From: Hyparrhenia diplandra
Lineage: Eukaryota > Streptophyta > Magnoliopsida > Poales > Poaceae
Assembly: GCA_015847255.1 (NCBI GenBank)
Contig: JADLZK010000238.1
Span: forward strand, 1 to 64,000
DNA: 64,000 nucleotides
Direction of reading: 5' to 3'
How positions within the stretch are numbered: the first letter of the stretch is position 1; each line of letters begins with the position of its first letter. The position numbers were made by a program, and so were the translations under genes. Below are positions 1 to 10,900 of this stretch, one piece after another. The notes under the pieces were generated by a model that was not told the origin of the DNA, ran no database searches, and saw only the letters and a list, made by a program, of their open reading frames with translations.

Positions 1-1114
1 GCCTCAAACTAGCACTTGTTTAGAGTGAAATCTTGGAATTCCATCGAAAATCTACAGGTCGACCTACGAACCCGAAACAAGAAGGAGCGACACGAAAAAG
101 GTACATAGGAAGTTAGGGTGGATAGGTTAGATGATGGTAGGATCAATTACATTGCGTTCCCAACCGTTAATATATGTTTACGGATGTGACATTAGGAATT
201 TCTTGGCCTTGATTACAGTGCAAACTCAAAACAAAGAGATGTTTCCAATGGCGATAGAATCGAGCTAGACTTTTTCCGTTGTGGAATCAAATGCCTCGCT
301 CTAGAGAACCTAAATTCAAACAAGTGGACCATTATAGAGTTTTTCTAAGAATCATTTTTGCCATAGGCCTCAAAGTAGCACTTGTTTAGAGTGAAATCTT
401 GGAATTCCATCGAAAAATCTACGTGGTAGACCAACGAATAGAAACAATAAGGAGCGACATGAAAGAACATAGGAAGTTAGGTGGATAGGTTAGATGATGG
501 TAGGATCAATTACATTGCGTTCCCCAACCGTTAATATATGTTTCTAGATGTGACATTAGGGAATCTATTTGGCGTTGATTTCAGCGCGAACTCAAAACAA
601 AGAGAAGTTTCCAATCCGGCGATAGAATCGAGCTAGACTTTTTCGCGGTTGTGGAATCAAATACCTCGCCCTAGAGAACCTAAATTCGAACAAGTGGACC
701 ATTCGAGAGTTTTTCTAAGAATCACTTGCCATAGGCCTCAAAGTAGCACTTGTTTAGAGTGAAATCTTAGAATTCCATCGAAAATTTGTGTCTCGACCTC
801 TGAACCGAAAAACAAGAAGGGGAACGACGGGAAAGGTACATAGGAAGTTAGGGTGGATAGGTTAGATGATGGTTGGATCAATTACATTGCGTTCCCCAAC
901 CGTTAATATATATTCCTGGATGTGACATTAGGGACTGCTGGCGTTGATTTCAGGCGCTGAACTCAAAACAAAGAGAAGTTTCCAATCCGGCGATAGAATC
1001 GAGCTAGAATTTTTAAAGTTGTGGAATCAAATGCCTCGCCCTAGAGAACCTAATTTCGAACAACAAGTGGACCATTAGAGTGTTTTTTCTTAGAATCACT
1101 TGCCATAGGCCTCA
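1..1114 (+). repeat. Satellite array, left edge (about 367-bp monomer)
   Basis: Three tandem monomers are visible, with the landmark gcctcaaa/gcctcagg at about 1, 367, 735 and 1109 (steps 366-374 bp). Each monomer carries, in order, gtagcacttgtttagag, ggaattccatcgaaa, gaaacaagaagg, acataggaagttaggg, ggataggttagatgatgg, accgttaatatatg, gatgtgacattaggg, ggcgttgatt, ctcaaaacaaagag, gtggaatcaaatgcc and caagtggaccatt. The array runs off the left edge of the window, so its true start is unknown. It stops at a 3-bp tca, where the inverted-repeat insert begins. There is no sign of coding function; short open frames change from copy to copy. Confidence 0.95.
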
Positions 1115-1960
1115 GGCTATCTCCAACAATAGATATGCAAATATGAGACTCATTAGATGATATGGATGACACAGCGGTAAAATAAATATCACCCAAAATC
1201 TATCCAACTCCAACAGCTACCGCATACCCAAAAAAGGCACATAGGGCGGGTGGGATAGGTTAGATGATGCCTCGTGGAGACGCACCCGCCCCATTCTTGA
1301 CCGGAGTTCATCTTCCCTTTCGGGCGTGCAAGTCGCTCGCCGTTGCCTCCTCGACACCCGTCATGCCAAAGACGGGCAAGCTCCTCCCTCAGCGCCCGCC
1401 GGCTCCGTCATGGCCATTTCCACGAACTGGGGAATCAAATAGCATGCACGCTATTGGCTTACGTGCGCGCACCTCGCCAGAAAAGATTTTTCGTGGGCGA
1501 GCACCACCGCGGGCGATGCGAGGCCTCAAAGTAGCACGGCAGCGTGGCGCCGGGCCGCGTTGGAATTCTGTCGCCACCTCCCGCCCACGAGAGCGGCGCC
1601 GCGAACCGCAAACAAGACTCGGCGAAAGGCCGGAACATACCTAGACCGGACTCGCCCGCCACTCACCGCCGTGATAGGCCACCTGCCCGCCATGATGGTA
1701 GGATCAGCCCCGTCGCCGGGTGGCCGCCCGCCGACGCCGGCGCTCCTTCCCTTTCTCGGTAGTGACATACACGCGTCGGGGGCGGAGCTTGATTACGAGA
1801 TGCGTCGGGTGGAAGAAAGAGATCTTTATTTGCCAACTCGTTGCGCGTGGTTGGCAAAATGAGTAGGGTGGATGCATATTCTGTTGGAGATCAGTTTTTG
1901 AGGCAAAAGCAAGCGTGGATGATGCTTTTTTGAGTATGCATCCTCTTGTTGGAGACAGCC
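1115..1960. mobile_element. Non-autonomous DNA transposon-like insert (MITE-like, 3-bp TSD)
   Basis: An 846-bp block interrupts one satellite monomer. Its ends are imperfect inverted repeats: the left end reads ggctatctccaacaa and the reverse complement of the right end reads ggctgtctccaacaa. Homology continues weakly through atgca-type words. The trinucleotide tca lies directly outside both ends (1112-1114 and 1961-1963), and satellite phase continues across the insert. Terminal repeats plus a 3-bp target duplication of TNA form fit a PIF/Harbinger-type non-autonomous element. No transposase was recognised. The interior is GC-rich and contains satellite-like words in satellite order, so the interior sequence may be unreliable. 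The family assignment is inference. Confidence 0.6.
1230..1800 (+). other. Satellite words interleaved with GC-rich sequence inside the insert
   Basis: Inside the inverted-repeat insert, words diagnostic of the satellite occur in satellite order: aaggcacataggg (about 1237), ggataggttagatgatg (about 1253), ggggaatcaaat (about 1429), aggcctcaaagtagcac (1521), ttggaattc (1560), cgaaccgcaaacaaga (1602), gcgaaagg (1622), gatggtaggatca (1694), gtgacat (about 1762) and ttgattac (about 1788). Between them lie GC-rich stretches unrelated to the satellite. Spacing is close to one monomer at first, then stretches. This may be consensus overwriting by satellite reads or a real mosaic; the sequence alone does not decide. 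Confidence 0.55.
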
Positions 1961-4900
1961 TCAAGTAGCACTTTATTTTTTTTTTTTTTTTTTTTTTGAA
2001 CTCAAAGTAGCACTTGTTTAGAGTGAAATCTTAGAATTCCATCAAAATCTCTATGTCGACCTACGACCCCGAAACAAGAAGGGTAACAACACGAAAAGGC
2101 ACATAGGTAGTTAGGGTGGATAGGTTAGATGACGGTAGGATCAATTACATCGTTCGCCAACCGATTAATATATGTTTCGGATGTGACATTAGGGAGGGGC
2201 GGGCGTTGATTTCAGCGCTTGAACTACAAAACAAAGAGAAGTTTCCAATCCGGCGATAGAATCGAGCTAGACTTTTTTGGATGTGGAATCAAATGCCTAA
2301 CCCTATAGAACTTAAATTTGAACAAGTGGACCATTAAAGAGTTTTTCTATGAATCACTTGCCATAGGCCTCAAAGTAGCACTTGTTTAGAGTGAAATCTT
2401 TGGAATTCCATCGAAAAATCTGCGGTGGTCGACCTACGAACTAAAACAAGAAGGGAAACGACACCTAAAGGTACATAGGAAGTTAGGGTGGATAGGTTAG
2501 ATGATGGTAGGATCAATTACATTGCGTTCCCCAACCGTTAATATATGTTTTGGATGTGACATTAGGGGCTGGCGGGCGTTGATTACAGCGAACTCAAAAC
2601 AAAGAGAAGTTTCAATCCGCCGTAGAATCGAGCTAGACTTTTTTCCATGGTTGTGGAATCAAATGCCTCGCCCTAGAGAACCTAAATTCAAACAAGTGGA
2701 CCATTAGAGAGTTTTTCTAAGAATCACTTGCCATAGGCCTCAAAGTAGCACTTGTTTAGAGTTAAAGTAGCACTTGTTTAGAATTCCATCCATCAAAAAA
2801 TCTCTGTCTCGACCTACGAACCGAAACAAGAAGGGGAACGACACGAAAGGTACATAGGAAGTTAGGGTGGATAGGTTAGATGATGGTTGGATCAATTACA
2901 TTGCGTTCCCCAACCATTAATATATATTTTCTGGATGTGACATTAGGGACCGGCTGGCGTTGATTTCAGCGAACTCAAAACAAAGAGAAGTTTCCAATCG
3001 GGCGATAGAATCGAGCTAGACTTTTTTGGCGGTTGTGGAATCAAATGCCTTGCCCTAGAGAACCTAAATTCAAACAAGTGGACCATTAGAGAGTTTTTCT
3101 AAGAATCACTTGCCATAGGCCTCAAAGTAGCACTTGTTTTTTTTTTTTAGCTCAAAGTAGCACTTGTTTAGAGTGAAATCTTAGAATTCCATCCGAAAAT
3201 CTCAGGTGGTCGACCTACGAACCATAAAAACAAGAAGGGAACGACACGAAAGGTACATAGGAAGTTAGGGTGGATAGGTTAGATGATGGTAGGATCAATT
3301 ACATTGCGTTCCCCAACCGTTAATATATGTTTTACGGATGTGACATTAGGGGACTGCTGGCCTTGATTACAAAGTCGAACTCAAAACAAAGAGATGTTTC
3401 CAATCCGGCGATAGAATCGAGCTAGACTTTTTTCGCGGTTGTGGAATCAAATGCCTCGCCCTAGAGAACCTAAATTCGAACAAGTGGACCATTAGAGTGT
3501 TTTTCTAAGAATCACTTGTCATAGGCCTCAAAGTAGCACTTGTTTAGAGTGAAATCTTGGAATTCCATCAAAATCTCTGTGTCTCGACCAACGAACCGAA
3601 ACAAGAAGGGGAACGGCACGAAAGGTACATAGGAAGTTAGGGTGGATAGGTTAGATGATGGTAGGATCAATTACATTGCGTTCCCCAAACGTTAATATAT
3701 GTTTTCGGATGTGACATTAGGGACTGTCTGGCGTTGATTTCAAAGTGCGAACTCAAAACAAAGAGAAGTTTCCAATCCGGCGATAGAATCGAAGCTAGAC
3801 TTTTTGGCGGTTGTGGAATCAAATGCCTTGCCCTAGAGAACCTAAATTCAAAACAAGTGGACCATTAGAGAGTTTTTCTAAGAATCACTTGCCATAGGCC
3901 TCAAAACTTGTTTTTTTTTTTTGAGTAGCACTTGTTTAGAGTGAAATCTTAGAATTCCATCAAAAATCTCTATGTCTCGACCTACGAACCAAAAAAACAA
4001 GAAGGGTAACGACACGAAAGGTACATAGGAAGTTAGGGTGGATAGGTTAGATGATGGTAGGATCAATTACATTGCGTTCCCCAACCCGTTAATATATGTT
4101 TCTCGGATGTGACATTAGGGACCGGCTGGCGTTGATTTCAGCGCGAACTCAAAACAAAGAGAAGTTTCCAATCCGGCGATAGAATCGAGCTAGACTTTTT
4201 GCGGATGTGGAATCAAATGCCTAACCCTATAGAACTTAAATTTGAACAAGTGGACCATTAAAGAGTTTTTCTATGAATCACTTGCCATAGGCCTCAAAGT
4301 AGCACTTGTTTAGAGTGAAATCTTGAATTCCATCAAAAAATCTCGTGTCGACCTACGAACCGAAACAAGAAGGGGAACGACACGAAAGGTACATAGGAAG
4401 TTAGGGTGGATAGGTTAGATGATGGTAGGATCAATTACATTCGTTCCCCAACCGTTAATATATATGTTTCGGATGTGACATTAGGGACCGGCTGGCCTTG
4501 ATTTCAAGGCGAACTCAAAACAAAGAGATGTTTCCAATCCCGATAGAATCGAGCTAGACTTTTTCGCGGTTGTGGAATCAAATGCCTTGCCCTAGAGAAC
4601 CTAAATTCGAACAAGTGGACCATTAGAGTTTTTTTCTAAGAATCACTTGTCATAGGCCTCAAAGTAGCACTTGTTTAGAGTGAAATCTTGGAATTCCATC
4701 GAAAATCTCTGTCGACCAACGAACCGAAACAAGAAGGGGAACGACACGAAAGGTACATAGGAAGTTAGGGTGGATAGGTTAGATGATGGTAGGATCAATT
4801 ACATTGCGTTCCCCAACCGTTAATATATGTTTACGGATGTGACATTAGGGACTGCTGGCGTTGATTTCAGCGCGAACTCAAAACAAAAGATGTTTCCAAT

Positions 4901-7900
4901 CCGGCGATAGAATCGAGCTAGACTTTTTTTCGCGGTTGTGGAATCAAATGCCTCGCCCTAGAGAACCTAAATTCGAACAAGTGGACCATTAGAGTGTTTT
5001 TCTAAGAATCACTTGTCATAGGCCTCAAAGTAGCACTTGTTTAGAGTGAAATCTTAGAATTCCATCAAAAATCTCGTGTTCTCGACCAACGAACCGAAAC
5101 AAGAAGGGGAACGACAAGAAAGGTACATAGGAAGTTAGGGTGGATAGGTTAGATGATGGTAGGATCAATTACATTGCGTTCCCCAACCGTTAATATATAT
5201 TTACGGATGTGACATTAGGGACGGGTGTTGATTTCAGCGCGAACTCAAAACAAAGAGAAGTTTCCAATCCGGCGATAGAATCGAGCTAGACTTTTCGCTG
5301 ATTTGTGGAATCAAATGCCTTGCCCTAGAGAACCTAAATTCAAACAAGTGGACCATTAGAGAGTTTTTCTAAGAATCACTTGCCATAGGCCTCAAAGTTG
5401 CACTTGTTTTTTTTTTTTTTTTTGAGCTCAAAGTAGCACTTGTTTAGAGTGAAATCTTAGAATTCCATAAAAAATCTCTATGTCGACCTACGAACCGAAA
5501 CAAGAAGGGTAACGACACTGAAAGGCACATAGGAAGTTAGGGTGGATAGGTTAGATGATGGTAGGATCAATTACATTGCGTTCGCCAACCGTTAATATAT
5601 GTTTTCGGATGTGACATTAGGGACGGCCGGGCGTTGATTTCAGCGAACTAAAAAACAAAGAGAAGTTTCCAATCCGGCGATAGAATCGAGCTAGACTTTT
5701 TGCGGATGTGGAATCAAATGCCTAACTCTATAGAACTTAAATTTGAACAAGTGGACCATTAAAGAGTTTTTCTATGAATCACTTGCCATAGGCCTCAAAG
5801 TAGCACTTGTTTAGAGTGAAATCTTGGAATTCCATCGAAAATCTCTCGCGGGTCGACCTACGAACGAAAAACAAGAAGGGTAACGACACTTAAAGGTACA
5901 TAGGAAGTTAGGGTGGATAGGTTAGATGATGGTAGGATCAATTACATTGCGTTCCCCAACCGTTAATATATGTTTCGGATGTGACATTAGGGGACTTCGG
6001 CCTTGATTACAGTGCGAACTTAAAAACAAAGAGATGTTTCCAATCCGCGATAGAATCGAGCTAGACTTTTTCGAGGGGTTGTGGAATCAAATGCCTCGCC
6101 CTAGAGAACCTAAATTCGAACAAGTGGACCATTAGAGAGTTTTTCTAAGAATCACTTGCCATAGGCCTCAAAGTAGCACTTGTTTAGAGTGAAATCTTAG
6201 AATTCCATCGAAAAAATCTGTGTCTCGACCAACGAACCAAAACAAGAAGGGGAACGACAAGAAAGGTACATAGGAAGTTAGGGTGGATAGGTTAGATGAT
6301 GGTTGGATCAATTACATTGCGTTCCCCAACCGTTAATATATTTCTCGGATGTGACATTAGGGACCGGCCGGGCGTTGATTTTCAGCGTGAACTCAAAACA
6401 AAGAGAAGTTTCCAATCCGGCGATAGAATCGAAGCTAGACTTTTTCGCGGTTGTGGAATCAAATGCCTTGCACCCTAGAGAACCTAAATTCAAACAAGTG
6501 GACCATTAGAGAGTTTTTCTAAGAATCACTTGCCATAGGCCTCAAAGTTGCACTTGTTTTTTTTTTGAGCTCAATGTAGCACTTGTTTAGAGTGAAATCT
6601 TAGAATTCCATCAAAAATCTCTATGTCGACCTACGAACCTCAAAACAAGAAGGTTAACGACACGAAAGGCACATAGGAAGTTAGGGTGGATAGGTTAGAT
6701 GATGGTAGGATCAATTACATTGCGTTCGCCAACCGTTAATATATGTTTCTGGATGTGACATTAGGGACTGCTGGCGTTGATTTCAGCGCGAACTACGAAC
6801 AAAGAGAAGTTTCCAATCCGGCGATAGAATCGAGCTAGACTTTTTTGCGGATGTGGAATCAAATGCCTAACCCTATAGAACTTAAATTTGAACAAGTGGA
6901 CCATTAAAGAGTTTTTCTATGAATCACTTGCCATAGGCCTCAAAGTAGCACTTGTTTAGAGTGAAATCTTGGAATTCCATCGAAAATCTCTGTGTCGACC
7001 TACGAACCGAAACAAGAAGGGGAACGACACGAAAGGTACATAGGAAGTTAGGGTGGATAGGTTAGATGATGGTAGGATCAATTACATTGCGTTCCCCAAC
7101 CGTTAATATATGTTTTGGATGTGACATTAGGGACTGGCGGCTGGCCTTGATTGCAAGGCGAACTCAAAACAAAGAGATGTTTCCGATCCGGCGATAGAAT
7201 CGAGCTAGACTTTTTCGCGCTTGTGGAATCAAATGCCTCGCCCTAGAGAACCTAAATTCGAACAAGTGGACCACTAGAGTGTTTTTCTAAGAATCACTTG
7301 TCATAGGCCTCAAAGTAGCACTTGTTTAGAGTGAAATCTTGGAATTCCATCGAAAATCTCTGTGTCGACCAACGAACCGAAACAAGAAGGGGAACGGCAC
7401 GAAAGGTACATAGGAAGTTAGGGTGGATAGGTTAGATGATGGTAGGATCAATTACATTGCGTTCCCCAACCGTTAATATATGTTTCTGGATGTGACATTA
7501 GGGACTGCTGGCGTTGATTTCAGCGCGAACTCAAAACAAAGAGAAGTTTCCAATCCGGCCGTAGAATCGAGCTAGACTTTTTCGCGGTTGTGGAATCAAA
7601 TGCCTCGCCCTAGAGAACCTAAATTCGAACAAGTGGACCATTAGAGAGTTTTTCTAAGAATCACTTGCCATAGGCCTCAAAGTAGCACTTGTTTAGAGTG
7701 AAATCTTAGAATTCCATCGAAAATCTGTGTCTCGACCTACGAACCGAAACAAGAAGGGGAACGACAAGAAAGGTACATAGGAAGTTAGGGTGGATAGGTT
7801 AGATGATGGTTGGATCAATTACATTGCGTTCCCCAACCGTTAATATATATTTCTGGATGTGACATTAGGGACTGCTGGCGTTGATTTCAGCGCGAACTCA

Positions 7901-10900
7901 AAACAAAGAGAAGTTTCCAATCCGGCGATAGAATCGAGCTAGACTTTTTCGCGGTTGTGGAATCAAATGCCTTGCCCTAGAGAACCTAAATTCAAACAAG
8001 TGGACCATTAGAGAGTTTTTCTAAGAATCACTTGCCATAGGCCTCAAAGTTGCACTTGTTTTTTTTTTTTTTTTGAGCTCAAAGTAGCACTTGTTTAGAG
8101 TGAAATCTTAGAATTCCATCAAAAATCTCTATGTCGACCTACGAACCGAAACAAGAAGGGTAACGACACGAAAGGCACATAGGAAGTTAGGGTGGATAGG
8201 TTAGATGATGGTAGGATCAATTACATTGCGTTCGCCAACCGTTAATATATGTTTTCGATGTGACATTAGGGGCCGGGCGTTGATTTCAGCGCGAACTACG
8301 AACAAAGAGAAGTTTCCAATCCGGCGATAGAATCGAGCTAGACTTTTTTGCGGATGTGGAATCAAATGCCTAACTCTATAGAACTTAAATTTGAACAAGT
8401 GGACCATTAAAGAGTTTTTCTATGAATCACTTGCCATAGGCCTCAAAGTAGCACTTGTTTAGAGTGAAATCTTGGAATTCCATCGAAAATCTTTCGTGTC
8501 GACCTACGAACCGAAACAAGAAGGGGTAACGACACGAAAGGTACATAGGAAGTTAGGGTGGATAGGTTAGATGATGGTAGGAGCAATTACATTGCGTTCC
8601 CCAACCGTTAATATATGTTTCGGATGTGACATTAGGGGACCGCCGGCCTTGATTACAGTGCGAACTTCAAAACAAAGAGATGTTTCCAATCCGGCGATAG
8701 AATCGAGCTAGACTTTTTCGCGGTTGTGGAATCAAATGCCTCGCCCTAGAGAACCTAAATTCGAACAAGTGGACCACTAGAGTGTTTTTCTAAGAATCAC
8801 TTGTCATAGGCCTCAAAGTAGCACTTGTTTAGAGTGAAATCTTGGAATTCCATCGAAAATCTCTCTCGTGGTCGACCAAACGAACCGAAACAAGAAGGGG
8901 AACGGCACGAAAGGTACAGAGGAAGTTAGGGTGGATAGGTTAGATGATGGTAGGATCAATTACATTGCGTTCCCCAACCGTTAATATATGTTTCATTATG
9001 TGACATTAGGGACTGGCGTTGATTTCAGCGAACTCAAAACAAAGAGAAGTTTCCAATCCGGTCGTAGAATCGAGCTAGACTTTGTCGCGGTTGTGGAATC
9101 AAATGTCTCGCCCTAGAGAACCTAAATTCGAACAAGTGGACCATTAGAGAGTTTTTCTAAGAATCACTTGCCATAGGCCTCAAAGTAGCACTTGTTTAGA
9201 GTGAAATCTTAGAATTCCATCGAAAAATCTGTGTCTCGACCTACGAACCAAAACAAGAAGGGGAACGACAAGAAAGGTACATAGGAAGTTAGGGTGGATA
9301 GGTTAGATGATGGTAGGATCAATTACATTGCGTTCCCCAACCGTTAATATATATTTACGGATGTGACATTAGGGACTGGCCGGGCGTTGATTTCAGCGCG
9401 AACTCAAAACAAAGAGAAGTATCCAATCCGCGATAGAATCGAGCTAGACTTTTTCGCGGTTGTGGAATCAAATGCCTTGCCCTAGAGAACCTAAATTCAA
9501 ACAAGTGGACCATTAGAGAGTTTTTCTAAGAATCACTTGCCATAGGCCTCAAAGTAGCACTTGTTTTTTTATTGAGCTCAAAGTAGCACTTGTTTAGAGT
9601 GAAATCTTAGAATTCCATCAAAAATCTCTATGTCGACCTACGAACTGAAACAAGAAGGGTAACGACACCTAAAGGCACATAGGAAGTTAGGGTGGATAGG
9701 TTAGATGATGGTAGGATCAATTACATTGCGTTCGCCAACCGTTAATATATGTTTCGGATATGACATTAGGGACTGCTGGCGTTGATTTCAGCGCGAACTA
9801 CGAACAAAGAGAAGTTTCCAATCCGGCGATAGAATCGAGTTAGACTTTTTTGCGGATGTGGAATCAAATGCCTAACCCCATAGAACTTAAATTTGAACAA
9901 GTGGACCATTAAAGAGTTTTTCTATGAATCCCTTGCCATAGGCCTCAAAGTAGCACTTGTTTAGAGTGAAATCTTGGAATTCCATCGAAAATCTCTCGTG
10001 GTCGACCTACGAACCGAAACAAGAAGAGGAATGACACGAAAGGTACATAGGAAGTTAGGTGGATAGGTTAGATGATGGTAGGATCAATTACATTGCATTC
10101 CCCAACCGTTAATATATGTTTCTCGGATGTGACACTAGGGACCGCTGGCCTTGATTTATGCGAACTCAAAACAAAGAGATGTTTCCAATCCGCGATAGAA
10201 TCGAAGCTAGACTTTTTTTCATGGGTTGTGGAATCAAATGCCTCGCCCTAGAGAACCTAAATTGAAACAAGTGGACCATTAGAGTGTTTTTCTAAGAATC
10301 ACTTGTCATAGGCCTCAAAGTAGCACTTGTTTAGAGTGAAATCTTGGAATTCCATCGAAAATCTCTCGGTGGTCGACCAACGAACCGAAACAAGAAGGGG
10401 AACGACACGAAAGGTACATAGGAAGTTAGGTGGATAGGTTAGATGATGGTAGCATCAATTACATTGCGTTCCCCAACCGTTAATATATGTTTCTCGGATG
10501 TGACATTAGGGATCGGCCGGGCGTTGATTTCAGCGAACTCAAAACAAAGAGAAGTTTCCAATCCGCCGTAGAATCGAAGCTAGACTTTTTTTGCGGTTGT
10601 GGAATCAAATGCCTCGCCCTAGAGAACCTAAATTCGAACAAGTGGATCATTCGAGAGTTTTTCTAAGAATCACTTGCCATAGGCCTCAAAGTAGCACTTG
10701 TTTAGAGTGAAATCTTAGAATTCCATCGAAAATCTGTGTCTCGACCTACGAACCAAAAAACAACAAGGGAACGATGTGAAAGGTACATAGGAAGTTAGGT
10801 GGATAGGTTAGATGATGGTAGGATCAATTACATTGCGTTCCCCAACCGTTAATATATATTTCTGGATGTGACATTAGGGACTGGCCGGCGTTGATTTCAG

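Noticed and set aside
1..1200. Telomere repeat tract suggested by ttaggg words
   Set aside because: The words are single and embedded in a 367-bp monomer, with no tandem 6- or 7-mer.
2501..2707. Recurrent 60-77 codon open frames in the satellite (start MMVGSI, end near KQVDH), also on the minus strand
   Set aside because: They repeat with the monomer, differ in frame between copies and end at different points. They reflect absence of stops in a few monomers, not a gene.
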